A stretch of 64,000 bases of DNA from JBBAAP01 sp043808305 (lineage in GTDB: Bacteria; Planctomycetota; MHYJ01; JACQXL01). The position numbers and the translations under genes were made by a program. Shown piece after piece: positions 28,789 to 37,419 of this stretch. Position 1 is the first letter of the stretch. Each line of letters begins with the position of its first letter. The notes under the pieces were generated by a model. It did no database searches. It saw only the letters and a program-made list of their open reading frames with translations, and was not told the origin of the DNA. Location: the NCBI GenBank assembly GCA_043808305.1, contig JAZDFB010000014.1:62001-126000 (forward strand). The letters are read 5' to 3'.

Positions 28789-29904
28789 TCAGCTCTTGTT
28801 CGTTCGGCCGGTGTATTCGAGGAACGTGACTATCAGGAGCAACAGAACTACCTGGGCGAAAATAATCAATGGGCCGATATAACCGCTGGCTGATTTGATG
28901 TGGTAAAGCAATACTGCCGAAAGGCCGGTGCAGAATGTCAGGAAATATATGAACATCACGGCATGGGGAACGGTCATGCCTAACGCTACCAGCCGGTGAG
29001 CGAAGTGGTTCATGTCGCCTTTGAATATCGGTTTCCGGTTCCGTAACCGGATTATGACCACGGCCATGGTATCAAAGACCGGGATGGCCACGACCAACAA
29101 AGGCGTGAAAATGGAGTAAAGCGGGTAAGATTCCTTATAGAAGGTAAACAGCACGGTCAGAATGGCAATAAGATACCCGATAAATAGGCTGCCGGCATCG
29201 CCCATAAATATCCGGGCCGGGTGGAAGTTAAACAATACGAAAGCAACGCAGGCGCCGGCGATGGCGGCCAGGAATGAGGCGATGAAATCTTGCCCGGTTT
29301 GGAGCGCGACGACCAAAAATATGCCTGCGACGATAGCCGAGATGCCGCCGCTCAGACCATCCATATGGTCCAGCAGATTGAATGAGTTGGTAACAATAAC
29401 CAGCCAGCCGACAGTAATGGCACCGGAGATTATCCGGCCGGCGATGCCGTATTTGTCCAGGAAAAGAGAGAAAGACAGCCCGTTTACCACCAGGAAGGTT
29501 AGGATGATAATTTGGAATAACAGCTTGGTTCGTGCCGAGAGGGCTTTCATATCGTCATAAAGCCCCAGGAAAAACATAGCTGTGCCGGCCAGGAATATTA
29601 CGGATAGGAGCGGCAACATCTTGAACACCCCGGGCAGATAGTTGTATACCTCGGAGGGCAGCCAGCTGACCGGCTGTCCGCGTTTTTCCAGATAGTAGGC
29701 GCTGCCAATAGCCAGGATGAATGTTATCAGGACGCCCAGGAACAGGGCGATGCCGCCGCCCAGCGGCATCGGCGTTTTGTGGACCTTGCGTTCGCCGGGC
29801 TCGTCAACAAACCCAATGGTCAGCGATATCTTGCGCACGAGCGGCACCAGTCCCAGCGTTAATGCAAATGCCGTGATACACGTTATCAGAACGACTAAAT
29901 TCAT
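28789..29904 (-). CDS. Undecaprenyl-phosphate sugar-1-phosphate transferase (WecA/TagO/MraY family)
   Basis: A 371-residue polytopic membrane enzyme, about eleven helices. Family motifs are visible: DEPGERKVHKTPMPLGGG near the N-terminus, NSFNLLDHMDGLSGG, then FMGDAGSLFIGY and the cytoplasmic loop RLRNRKPIFKGDMNHFAHRL. It moves a sugar-1-phosphate, usually GlcNAc-1-P, from UDP-sugar to undecaprenyl phosphate, the first step of O-antigen, teichoic-type or other polymer synthesis. It is more like WecA/TagO than MraY because the loop carries HFAHRL. Its start is one base after the pyrF stop, the last gene of the hflX-pyrF run. Confidence 0.9.
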   Translation of the reverse strand: MNLVVLITCITAFALTLGLVPLVRKISLTIGFVDEPGERKVHKTPMPLGGGIALFLGVLITFILAIGSAYYLEKRGQPVSWLPSEVYNYLPGVFKMLPLLSVIFLAGTAMFFLGLYDDMKALSARTKLLFQIIILTFLVVNGLSFSLFLDKYGIAGRIISGAITVGWLVIVTNSFNLLDHMDGLSGGISAIVAGIFLVVALQTGQDFIASFLAAIAGACVAFVLFNFHPARIFMGDAGSLFIGYLIAILTVLFTFYKESYPLYSIFTPLLVVAIPVFDTMAVVIIRLRNRKPIFKGDMNHFAHRLVALGMTVPHAVMFIYFLTFCTGLSAVLLYHIKSASGYIGPLIIFAQVVLLLLIVTFLEYTGRTNKS

Positions 29905-29905
29905 A

Positions 29906-30811
29906 TTATTTTATAACTTTGGCCAGATCGGATTTCATCAATAACACGGCTTCTTTGATCTTGGCCAGCCAATTTGTTGTTTCCGGATTTTTATAGGCAA
30001 AAATGAGGCTCCGGCTGGCGTTGACAATGGCGCCCAATCCGGTTTCGTTAAAGTATTTCTTGAGGTCTTTTCCCGAAAGATTTCGGGACTGAGCCCCGTA
30101 ACCGGGTACTAGGAATATAATGTTGGGCATCTGTTTCCGAAGCACGGCAGCTTCTTCGGGGAATGTGGCGCCGACCACGGCGCAAACCGAACTGTAACCG
30201 TTTTTACCGACCAGACCTTTGCCCCATTTTACCACCTCGGAGCCGACGGCTTCGTAAAGGCGTTTGTTTTTGCCATCAGAACTGATGATTTGGTCCTGGA
30301 AATCTTTAGAACCGGGGTTTGAGGTCTTGACCAGGATGAAAAGACCTTTATCGGTTTCTTTGGCGACCTTGACAAACGGCTCGACGCTGTCACTGCCCAT
30401 ATAGGGGTTGACCGTGACCGCGTCAGCCGCCGAGTTTTTGAGGTAGGCGATAGCATAGGCCTGAGCCGTGGAAGCGATGTCGCCGCGCTTGACGTCGGCA
30501 ATTACTATCAATCCTTTTTTGCCGGCGTAAGACATAGTTTCGTAAAACGCCCTGACGCCTTCCATGCCGTATTGTTCGTAGAAAGCCGATTGCGGCTTGA
30601 CGGCCACGGCGATATCAGCCACCGCATCGATAACGGCTTTGTTAAAATCAAGGATAATCTTAGCCGCGTATTCCGCAGGGTTGTTTTTTAAGCTGTCGTA
30701 ACGGCCGGTTATTTCCTGAGGCATCAGGTCTAGGCGCGGGTCCAGCCCTACGCAGATGGCGCTATTTTTTCTCTTTATCGATTCGATCAACCTATCCGCG
30801 AAGTTACTCAT
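29906..30811 (-). CDS. pyrF: Orotidine 5'-phosphate decarboxylase (type 2)
   Basis: A 301-residue protein; it converts OMP to UMP. Features are AICVGLDPRLDLMP, FNKAVIDAVADIAVAVKPQS, VIADVKRGDIASTAQAYA with the catalytic Asp-Lys-Asp cluster (DVKRGD), VNPYMGSDSVEPF and GLGAIVNASRSLIFAYK. ATG 30811 is used rather than an in-frame TTG 12 bases upstream. The loop VPGYGAQSRNLSGKDLKKYF has SRNLSG where homologues read GGTA or similar; an 18-nt perfect palindrome encodes it. The gene is 26 bases after hflX and one base before the WecA-like gene. Confidence 0.95.
   Translation of the reverse strand: MSNFADRLIESIKRKNSAICVGLDPRLDLMPQEITGRYDSLKNNPAEYAAKIILDFNKAVIDAVADIAVAVKPQSAFYEQYGMEGVRAFYETMSYAGKKGLIVIADVKRGDIASTAQAYAIAYLKNSAADAVTVNPYMGSDSVEPFVKVAKETDKGLFILVKTSNPGSKDFQDQIISSDGKNKRLYEAVGSEVVKWGKGLVGKNGYSSVCAVVGATFPEEAAVLRKQMPNIIFLVPGYGAQSRNLSGKDLKKYFNETGLGAIVNASRSLIFAYKNPETTNWLAKIKEAVLLMKSDLAKVIK
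30071..30088. repeat. Palindrome inside pyrF
   Basis: TCCCGAAA, loop GA, TTTCGGGA: an 18-nt perfect palindrome, in frame, six codons (SRNLSG). Similar TCCCGAA/TTCGGGA hairpins are intergenic at 38516-38539 and near 46016. Confidence 0.8.
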
Positions 30812-30819
30812 AATTTTAC

Positions 30820-30844
30820 GCAAAAGCCCGAAATCGTTCAGGGC
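30820..30844 (-). terminator. Weak terminator or attenuator between hflX and pyrF
   Basis: On the minus strand, AAGCCC, a 10-11-base loop, GGGCTT and TTTT. It begins at the hflX stop codon. The short stem suggests partial read-through into pyrF. Confidence 0.4.
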
Positions 30845-32172
30845 TTAACCTTTTTTGCTTGCTTTGGTGTCTTGTCCGTGTTGACGGCGCCCATGGCCAT
30901 GGTCTTGTAGGCATCGCGCTGGCCCAGCCGAACCCGAATTCTCATATTTTTATTGGTCACCGACTGCTTGATTATTTTGCCCCGGGCGGCCAGGTAGGCC
31001 ATAGCCTTGCCGTTGCCTATGGGTACCCGGAAATTCCATTCACGCTGATGTTCAGATATAACCTTTTCTAATTCGGCGTCAAGAACTTCCAGTCCTGTGC
31101 CGCGTAGGGCAGAAATGGCTATGCCGCCGGTTTGTTTCTGAAGTATGGCCATATCCATCGGGTCGGCCCGGTCGGCTTTGTTGAGCAGAACCATGATTTT
31201 CTTATCGGCGCAGTTTAAGTCTTTAAGCACCTGATGGACAGCTTCGATATGTCTTGGAGCTTCAGTTGAGCTGCCGTCCACGAGGTGTAACAGAAGGTCG
31301 GCCGTGGACACTTCTTCCAGCGTGGCGTAGAACGATGCCACCAGGTGATGCGGCAGTTTATGGATGAACCCGACCGTATCCGAGAGGAGTATTTTCTGGC
31401 CGCTCTTGAGTTTCCAGACATGGGTTTTGGTGTCCAGCGTGGAGAAAAGCTTGTCCTCGACCAGTACGTCGGTGTTGGTGAGTTTGTTCATCAATGTGGA
31501 TTTACCGGCGTTGGTGTATCCAATCAGACAGACCGTAAAACTTTCGGCCCTGGAAGCGGCTTCCTGCCGACGCCGGTCCTGGATATTCCGGAGTTCGCGT
31601 TTGAAATGGACAATCCGGTTACGGGCCATTCGGCGGTCTATTTCCAGCTGTTTTTCACCGGGTCCGCGTCCAATCATCACCCGGCCGGCCAGCCGGGAAA
31701 AATGGCTCCAAAGATGTTTCAAGCGCGGAAGATTGTATTCCAGCTGTGCCAGTTCGACCTGAAGCTTGGCCTGTTTAGTTCGGGCGTGCGTGGCGAAGAT
31801 ATCCAGTATCAGCTCGGTTCGGTCAATAACCTTGATGCCTTCAATTTCGCTTTTCGGTTTATTCGGGTTGAAGATCTCTTCCAAGTTGCGCTGGTGCGCC
31901 GGCGAGAGGTCGCTGTCAAAGATAACCGCATCGATATAATTTTCAGTATTTTTATAGCCGTTGATTAAATCGGCTATTTCCAGGGCCTTGCCCCGGCCGA
32001 TGTAATAAGCCGGGTCCGGCCGTTCGCGGCGTTGGGTGATTCTGCCCACGACCACCGCGTTATCCGTTTCAGCCAGTCGCTCCAGCTCGTTCATATTAGC
32101 CGGTTCGCCGTCCCGGTCTAGCCCAACCAATAATACCTGTAGCTTGTGCACCGTTAAAAATGAGCGTTCCAT
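30838..32172 (-). CDS. hflX: GTPase HflX
   Basis: A 444-residue ribosome-associated GTPase that helps rescue stalled or heat-damaged ribosomes. The N-terminal HflX domain (YYIGRGKALEIADLI; DSDLSPAHQRNLEEI; DRTELILDIFATHARTKQAK) and glycine-rich coiled coil (GRGPGEKQLEIDRR, 168-181) precede the G domain: P-loop GYTNAGKS (218-225), DTVGFI (265-270) and LLNKADRAD. The start ATG 32172 matches homologues but has no ribosome site. It follows speB by 71 bases. A possible -10 (TATAAT) lies about 20 bases before its start. Confidence 0.96.
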   Translation of the reverse strand: MERSFLTVHKLQVLLVGLDRDGEPANMNELERLAETDNAVVVGRITQRRERPDPAYYIGRGKALEIADLINGYKNTENYIDAVIFDSDLSPAHQRNLEEIFNPNKPKSEIEGIKVIDRTELILDIFATHARTKQAKLQVELAQLEYNLPRLKHLWSHFSRLAGRVMIGRGPGEKQLEIDRRMARNRIVHFKRELRNIQDRRRQEAASRAESFTVCLIGYTNAGKSTLMNKLTNTDVLVEDKLFSTLDTKTHVWKLKSGQKILLSDTVGFIHKLPHHLVASFYATLEEVSTADLLLHLVDGSSTEAPRHIEAVHQVLKDLNCADKKIMVLLNKADRADPMDMAILQKQTGGIAISALRGTGLEVLDAELEKVISEHQREWNFRVPIGNGKAMAYLAARGKIIKQSVTNKNMRIRVRLGQRDAYKTMAMGAVNTDKTPKQAKKVKP

Positions 32173-32243
32173 AGTTGGGATGATTGTATTATAAAAATAT
32201 AAGTTATCAAGACTTTTATACCTGTTTTGTGCGAAATGACCGG

Positions 32244-33116
32244 TTAACCCAGATAACCCATCAACCGGTAGATTAGTTTAGCGGCGGTAAATTCAGAGAC
32301 GGTCTGGCCTTTGAGCGGCAGTAGTTCGACCACGTCGAATCCAACAACGTTTTTCTGACGGCAGACTAACCGCAATATATCCAGGACTTGGTACCAGCCC
32401 AGTCCGCCCGGCTCGGGGGTTCCGACGCCGGGGATGACTGACGGATCAAAGGCGTCAAGGTCTATGGTTATGAAGATATCTTTTGACTTCAGCGCCTTGA
32501 GCACCCGGTTGGGCAATTGCGGCTCCCGGCACTGGTCATGGGCTTTAAAGGCGGTTAGCGGCCGGTGTTTCATAAGTTCGTTGCATTCCGGAGTCATGCT
32601 TCGGATGCCGACCTGGACAATAGAGGCGGGCTTTAAGCCGATAATCCGGCGCATTACGCAGGCGTGGCTATATTTTGAGCCTTCATATTCATCCCGCAGG
32701 TCGGAATGGGCGTCAAAATGTAATATTGAGAGTTGGGGATATATATTCCGGTAAGCTTTTGCCAGCGGATAAGTAACGCTATGCTCGCCGCCCAGGCCGA
32801 CAATTATTTGGCGGCGTGAGAGCCGGTCGACAAGGCTGGCCGCATATGCGGACAGGGCCGGTATGAATTTGTCCGGCCCGGCGCAGAAATTCAGGGTCTC
32901 CGGATGAATGGTGCAAATGCCGTTGCGCAGGCAGGTTTCTTTGAACAGCTCCTCATCGTAGTGCTCAACTTGGGCAGACGCGTCGAGTATTGCCTTGGGT
33001 CCGTTGACCGTGCCTTTGCCGTAAGAAGTAGTTTGCTCATAGGGCAGCGGCAAGACAACAAACCGCGCCTTTTTAAGAGGCGCCGCAGGCACGCCAAGGA
33101 AATTCAACTGTTTCAT
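32244..33116 (-). CDS. speB: Agmatinase-type ureohydrolase
   Basis: A 290-residue arginase-family enzyme. All six Mn ligands are visible: His112 in GGEHSVTYPL, Asp135, His137 and Asp139 in HFDAHSDLRDEYEG, and Asp219 and Asp221 in TIDLDAFDPS. Length and motifs fit agmatinase, which makes putrescine and urea. Arginase or another ureohydrolase cannot be excluded without the substrate loop. A strong promoter (33125-33152) places the transcription start two or three bases before ATG 33116, and no ribosome site is present, so the message should be leaderless. hflX follows. Confidence 0.92.
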   Translation of the reverse strand: MKQLNFLGVPAAPLKKARFVVLPLPYEQTTSYGKGTVNGPKAILDASAQVEHYDEELFKETCLRNGICTIHPETLNFCAGPDKFIPALSAYAASLVDRLSRRQIIVGLGGEHSVTYPLAKAYRNIYPQLSILHFDAHSDLRDEYEGSKYSHACVMRRIIGLKPASIVQVGIRSMTPECNELMKHRPLTAFKAHDQCREPQLPNRVLKALKSKDIFITIDLDAFDPSVIPGVGTPEPGGLGWYQVLDILRLVCRQKNVVGFDVVELLPLKGQTVSEFTAAKLIYRLMGYLG

Positions 33117-33124
33117 AACCGGTG

Positions 33125-33152
33125 ATTTTAACCCGTGTTAATAAATTGTCAA
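33125..33152 (-). promoter_or_regulatory. speB promoter, leaderless type
   Basis: On the minus strand, TTGACA (33152-33147), 16 nt, TAAAAT (33130-33125). The ATG begins nine bases after the -10 box. Confidence 0.65.
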
Positions 33153-33172
33153 CCATTTTAGGCCGGCGGTGA

Positions 33173-33712
33173 TTAGTTTGCTTGTTTGACGTAAAGCCCC
33201 CGGGTTTTGTTGAAGAAGTCCAGGTAAGGTTTTGTCTGGTAGTCCGGATATGCCCAGGGAAATGGCTTGAACCCGTCTTTGGTTTTATATTGCAGTGTCA
33301 CCTCGGCGTAGATGCCGTTATTAAGATAAATCCTGTGATTGTAGTCCTTGGTTGTAACTAAAACCATCTTGCTTTTATCCAGATAGCCCGGGTCAATATT
33401 TATCGGGCGGACTGCCGATTTTTCCGGAAATTGGCCGGCCAGTTCTTTTTCCATCAGGTTTGTGCGCATTTTTATCCGGGCAATTTCATCGGGCATTATC
33501 GGCCGCTGGAATGAAAGAAACAGGCGCTTTAAGTTGGCGCCCATCTCTTTGTCGTAATAATCGGTAAAATCGAAAACTATCGGGTCGCTCCGGAGTTCAA
33601 TCGGCCCAAACTCTTTGGCCAGCATAGATTCGGCTTGTTTAAAAAGATGATGATATCCGGATATGAGGCCGGTAAAAAGCTTTACCGGCGGCGGTGTAAG
33701 GATTTCACCCAT
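33173..33712 (-). CDS. DUF4416 family protein
   Basis: A 179-residue soluble protein covering the whole family: PPPVKLFTGLISGYHHLFKQ at the start, then FDFTDYYDKEMGANLKRLFL, INIDPGYLDKSKMVLVTTKD and YNHRIYLNNGIYAEVTLQYK. The family is common in Planctomycetota, Deltaproteobacteria and related groups and has no known role. The gene lies 44 bases after the flgM-like gene on the same strand and may share its promoter. Confidence 0.88.
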   Translation of the reverse strand: MGEILTPPPVKLFTGLISGYHHLFKQAESMLAKEFGPIELRSDPIVFDFTDYYDKEMGANLKRLFLSFQRPIMPDEIARIKMRTNLMEKELAGQFPEKSAVRPINIDPGYLDKSKMVLVTTKDYNHRIYLNNGIYAEVTLQYKTKDGFKPFPWAYPDYQTKPYLDFFNKTRGLYVKQAN

Positions 33713-33756
33713 TTGATTATTTTAATCTGATAGACGGACAAATCCGTTTAATTAAA

Positions 33757-34020
33757 TTACTTTTCTATCAGGAAATCAGCTATCTGGTCCGCGGTACGTT
33801 GTATTTTTTCTTCTGTTTCGTATCGGCCGCTTTCAACCAAGGATTTTACCTGCATAATTTTAGCATACCTGATGCCCGGGGAGCTTAAAAGAGGCTTTAA
33901 GAACCTTTTAACTTCTGAGCGATTGGTCTTGCGGCAACTGGTTTTACGATTAGGCAGTTCTTGGGGATTATAATCCTGTGATTTCTGGTTCAATTCCGGC
34001 GAGTCGTTTTCTATCCTCAT
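33757..34020 (-). CDS. flgM: FlgM-like anti-sigma-28 factor
   Basis: An 87-residue protein, the usual FlgM length. The N-terminal half is polar and probably disordered (SPELNQKSQDYNPQELPN). The C-terminal half carries the sigma-28-binding helices: RYAKIMQVKSLVESGRYETE, then EKIQRTADQIADFLIE. FlgM holds FliA inactive until the flagellar hook is finished and FlgM is exported. The ATG follows AAAGGAGGGGG. A promoter whose -10 box reads GCCGATAA, a full match to the sigma-28 consensus, lies upstream. No other flagellar gene is in the window. Confidence 0.75.
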   Translation of the reverse strand: MRIENDSPELNQKSQDYNPQELPNRKTSCRKTNRSEVKRFLKPLLSSPGIRYAKIMQVKSLVESGRYETEEKIQRTADQIADFLIEK

Positions 34021-34091
34021 ACACCCCCTCCTTTACCCCCTAAGAATTCTATCTTGCGATACTCTCTGGGCACTCTCGATGCCCATATATA

Positions 34092-34119
34092 TTATCGGCG
34101 CCCTCTGTATAGAACTTAA
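34092..34119 (-). promoter_or_regulatory. Sigma-28 (FliA)-type promoter of flgM
   Basis: On the minus strand, TTAAGTTCT (34119-34111), about 11 nt, GCCGATAA (34099-34092). The -10 element equals the FliA consensus. The -35 element is a partial match to TAAAGTTT. Confidence 0.6.
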
Positions 34120-34174
34120 ATAATACGCCAAGCGGTTTGAACCCCTTAAGTTCCTATAATAGGGCTGGTTTTTC

Positions 34175-34202
34175 TTGAAAGAATTATATATTAGTCTATA
34201 AT
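34175..34202 (+). promoter_or_regulatory. Promoter of the secreted HExxH gene, leaderless type
   Basis: TTGAAA (34175-34180), 16 nt, TATAAT (34197-34202). ATG 34213 begins ten bases later and lacks a ribosome site. Confidence 0.7.
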
Positions 34203-34212
34203 ATAATTTCTT

Positions 34213-35766
34213 ATGCCTTTGAAACGACTAATTTATTTATCGGTCATCCTGACCTTTATTGGTGGCGTTGCTTTATTGTGTGGATGGACGGATTCCGTTA
34301 GAGATAAAGCAACGGTAAATAACGGCTTTGTTTTTAATAGTCGGTATAGCATTTCTTCCGGCAGCATTTCGGTAAGTGAATCTGGCACTGCTAACGGAGA
34401 AAATACTACTCCGAACAATCCAAAAAAAGCCTCCGTCTCGACTGAACTCTCGCCGGAAAATCTACGTAACCTGCAGTTTATCGTCAGCCGGCTAAGAGAT
34501 CTAGAATTCAAGAACTCAGTTGCGGTTGACAACAAAACCAGGGATACCTTAAAGATTAAAATGCTTGAGGATTTCGAAAAATCATCGAACCCCGCCGAAA
34601 CCGCCAAGATTAAAAAAACCCTGGTTAAGTTCGGTTTGGTCCCGCCGGATATAAACTTGGATAAATTTATGGCTGACCTTTATACCGAACAAATAGCCGG
34701 TTATTACGATGCCGAAGCCAAGGAGCTTTACACTATTTCTCCCGGATCGGCCGACAAGGTTGAGCCTCAAAAGGAAATATTTGGTGTGCCATGGGAGCGG
34801 TTGACGGTTATCCATGAAATGACGCATGCACTGCAAGATCAGCATTTTGATCTTCTGTCTTTGCCTATGGATTCCCTTGAAAATGACGATCTGGCCACGG
34901 CGGTAAAGTCTCTAATAGAAGGTGAAGCAACTTTCGTGATGTATGATTACCTTTTCAGACAGGGCGGGCTTAATATGATTCTATTGCCCGATATGTCTAA
35001 GTCGTCCGAAGAAGCACCGCCAGGTGCCAATGAATCTATTATGGAGCAGGCTCCTCCTTATATAAAGGAGGGTTTAACTTTCCCTTATGTTAAAGGAGTG
35101 GAATTCATAAAATTCATCAAAGGACGCGAGGGCTGGGCGGGAATTGATAAAATATATTCCGATTTGCCTTCGTCCACAGAGCAGATTCTTCACCCGCAAA
35201 AATACATACTCGAAGACCGAGACTATCCGGTAGCCGTCAAACTGCCTGAATTAAAAGAAGACCTGCCGTCCAATAAATGGCAGGTTCAGCTTCGGAACGT
35301 GATGGGGGAATTTAACGTGGAGATAATCCTGCGCCAGTTTTTGCCGACATTGAGAACGGAAAAAATCGCCGAAGGCTGGGGTGGTGATGAATTTATGGTC
35401 TGGGAAAATAATGATTCCAAACAGATACTTTTAGCTTGGTTTGTTAACTGGGATACAATTCGTGATGCCAAGGATTTTTTTATCGCTTATAACAAACTGA
35501 TTAACCGCAAATACCAGGAATTGGAAAGCATGAAGAAAGACCCGTTGTTAAGAACCTGGAAAGAACGCAATAAAGATAGTTTTATTTTACTTGAACGGCG
35601 CGAGCAGGATGTTCTAATCATTGAAGGAGCAACACAGGAACTGCTAAATACTTTAACTGATTCTGTTTGGAAAGGCACTTCAAAAGAACTTCTTAAGGAA
35701 GTAAAAAGGATAGACCCAAACAAGAAAAAAGAATTAGAAAAAGAGAAGGAAAAGGGGAAGAAGTAG
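34213..35766 (+). CDS. Secreted zinc-metallopeptidase-like protein (HEMTH motif)
   Basis: A 517-residue protein with an N-terminal signal segment (LIYLSVILTFIGGVALLCGW) and a Ser/Thr/Asn-rich linker to about residue 80. The core has TEQIAGYYDAEAKELYTIS, then VIHEMTHALQDQHFDL with His201, Glu202 and His205. SLIEGEATF follows (Glu236 or Glu238 as the third ligand), the pattern of a gluzincin. The last 30 residues are Lys/Glu-rich. It is probably a periplasmic or secreted peptidase; the substrate is unknown. The promoter directly before the ATG predicts a leaderless message. Hairpin elements follow the TAG stop. Confidence 0.75.
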   Translation: MPLKRLIYLSVILTFIGGVALLCGWTDSVRDKATVNNGFVFNSRYSISSGSISVSESGTANGENTTPNNPKKASVSTELSPENLRNLQFIVSRLRDLEFKNSVAVDNKTRDTLKIKMLEDFEKSSNPAETAKIKKTLVKFGLVPPDINLDKFMADLYTEQIAGYYDAEAKELYTISPGSADKVEPQKEIFGVPWERLTVIHEMTHALQDQHFDLLSLPMDSLENDDLATAVKSLIEGEATFVMYDYLFRQGGLNMILLPDMSKSSEEAPPGANESIMEQAPPYIKEGLTFPYVKGVEFIKFIKGREGWAGIDKIYSDLPSSTEQILHPQKYILEDRDYPVAVKLPELKEDLPSNKWQVQLRNVMGEFNVEIILRQFLPTLRTEKIAEGWGGDEFMVWENNDSKQILLAWFVNWDTIRDAKDFFIAYNKLINRKYQELESMKKDPLLRTWKERNKDSFILLERREQDVLIIEGATQELLNTLTDSVWKGTSKELLKEVKRIDPNKKKELEKEKEKGKK

Positions 35767-35809
35767 CAGGATTACTCCTCGGAGGCAAACTAACCCGGAA
35801 AGAAGCAAT

Positions 35810-35859
35810 AACTATACTTTGGCAGTTTGAGCGTAGCGAATTACTGCCAAGTATAGTTG
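35810..35859. repeat. GCAGT hairpin family copy
   Basis: AACTATACTTTGGCAGT pairs with ACTGCCAAGTATAGTT (one bulge) around the loop TTGAGCGTAGCGAATT. It is followed directly by a second hairpin at 35855-35890 (AGTTGGC / GCCAACT), a member of the GGCTGTTA family. Confidence 0.75.
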
Positions 35860-35924
35860 GCTGTAATTTACTACGTTCTAACGGCCAACTAAAATCAGCA
35901 GATTATTTCGGGTTCATGTAAATT

Positions 35925-36953
35925 ATGAAATCAAGCCGTCGTTTATACATTAGTGCATTTTCACTGATTGAACTCCTGGTTGCCATAGGCATTTTCTCGT
36001 TTCTTGTTACCTTATTAGCCGCTTTGCTGACCTCTGGCCTGGGCATCTGGCAGGACAGTGAGGGCAAAGGCGATTCCGCGGTTCGGGCCCAGCTTGTTTT
36101 GGAACAGGTACAGAAAGACTTAGCATCAGCCTTCTCCAATAAAGAAAATAAAGTCTTTGCCATAAATGCTTTCTGTGCTGATGGTTTTCCGAATTATGTT
36201 TACTATCCCGAGCCTAATTTCTGTTGCCGCCGCAACACCACGAGCAATAAACAGTTGGTTTATGTCACTTGCCAAGACAATTCTTTTTCCGGAGCAACCT
36301 CGCTCAGTTATAGATATGGCCGCAGTATTAAGAGAATTGTCTATGGTACCGGAGATGGCTCTGATGCCAATAATCTTATCCGTGCCGTAATTGACCAGAA
36401 TACCGCAATAGCCTTCTGGCAGGCCGATTTAGGTGCTGCACAGGATCTATCAACGCTTTTTAACACGCCCACCCCTTCTGTAAAAAGTATTTTTGAAGGC
36501 GTAGCGTATCTGGGTTTTCAATTCTTACCCCCGAGCCAGGGAGGGCAGGAACCCAGATTTAGCGAATGGGATTCCCGCGAAGGAGACTTGTTCGAAAATT
36601 TACGCAACGGTATACTCCAACCGCAGACAGGGACCCAAATGGTCATCACCCAGACTTTGCCCTGTACTATTGAATTAGAAGTAATCGTCCGGCCGGCCGG
36701 CGCGCCCAAACTTATGCTTTATACGGATATCGGGGCTGCTGATACCGAAATAAAACTTAACCAAACCAGGCCGCTCATAGGTCCGCCGGGTTATATCAAA
36801 ATAGATAATGAATGGATGTCCTTTGACAGAAAAGAAAATTTTACCGTCAGGATAAGCCAGCGGGGGCTTAAAAACACCGTTTCGTCTGGCCATCAACGGG
36901 GCGCTGAAGTGATATACGGAGAATTATTTAAAGTAACATTTTTGATAAAATGA
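35925..36953 (+). CDS. Prepilin-like protein, PilW/GspJ type
   Basis: A 342-residue protein. The N-terminus has the type IV prepilin methylation motif and hydrophobic helix FSLIELLVAIGIFSFLVTLL preceded by a short basic leader (MKSSRRLYISA). The residue before the cleavage Phe is Ala rather than Gly, which is less usual. The rest is beta-rich. Length and the pairing with a second, smaller prepilin gene suggest a minor pseudopilin of a type II secretion or type IV pilus system. The stop overlaps the next start (ATGA), so the two are translationally coupled. No secretin or ATPase gene is nearby. Confidence 0.8.
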   Translation: MKSSRRLYISAFSLIELLVAIGIFSFLVTLLAALLTSGLGIWQDSEGKGDSAVRAQLVLEQVQKDLASAFSNKENKVFAINAFCADGFPNYVYYPEPNFCCRRNTTSNKQLVYVTCQDNSFSGATSLSYRYGRSIKRIVYGTGDGSDANNLIRAVIDQNTAIAFWQADLGAAQDLSTLFNTPTPSVKSIFEGVAYLGFQFLPPSQGGQEPRFSEWDSREGDLFENLRNGILQPQTGTQMVITQTLPCTIELEVIVRPAGAPKLMLYTDIGAADTEIKLNQTRPLIGPPGYIKIDNEWMSFDRKENFTVRISQRGLKNTVSSGHQRGAEVIYGELFKVTFLIK

Positions 36954-37399
36954 CAAAGATTAATTCTAACCGACATGCTGGTAAAGTTGCAGAAAAAACT
37001 AATAGCAACTTTAATATTTTCAAGTCTCAAATGGGGTTTACTTTATTGGAAATCTTGGTTAGCTTGATGATTTTGACCATTGGTTTAGCCAGTGTTTTCG
37101 GGCTTTTCGGTGCAGGCGCCCGTTCGTACCGCCGCAGCATTGACGACATTACTGCCAGTGAAATGGCCCAGACTATTTTTACAGAACTAAATAATAGAGA
37201 GAACCTGAACCTGGAAAACCAATCTAACCAAACTCATCCTAACTTCCCAGCCATATATAAATATGATCTGATGTTTCAGGAAATTAGCGACCTGCCGGAT
37301 AGAGTTATCTTGGTAGTGCTCAGGATAAAAAAGAATGAGGGTCTGGGCGGAGGAGAAGAGTTCCAGATGCTTCTGAAGCCTCGTACAAAAACGCCTTGA
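36950..37399 (+). CDS. Prepilin-like protein, PilV/GspI type
   Basis: A 149-residue protein with a long basic leader of 29 residues ending in QMG and then FTLLEILVSLMILTIGLASV, the canonical prepilin peptidase site and assembly helix. The C-terminal part (MAQTIFTELNNREN; VILVVLRIKKNEG) suggests a minor pilin of the GspI/PilV type. ATGA overlap with the preceding gene and 20 bases before ksgA. The two pilin genes may be remnants or parts of a dispersed system. Confidence 0.8.
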   Translation: MTKINSNRHAGKVAEKTNSNFNIFKSQMGFTLLEILVSLMILTIGLASVFGLFGAGARSYRRSIDDITASEMAQTIFTELNNRENLNLENQSNQTHPNFPAIYKYDLMFQEISDLPDRVILVVLRIKKNEGLGGGEEFQMLLKPRTKTP

Positions 37400-37419
37400 T
37401 AATTCTTTGATACCAGGCT

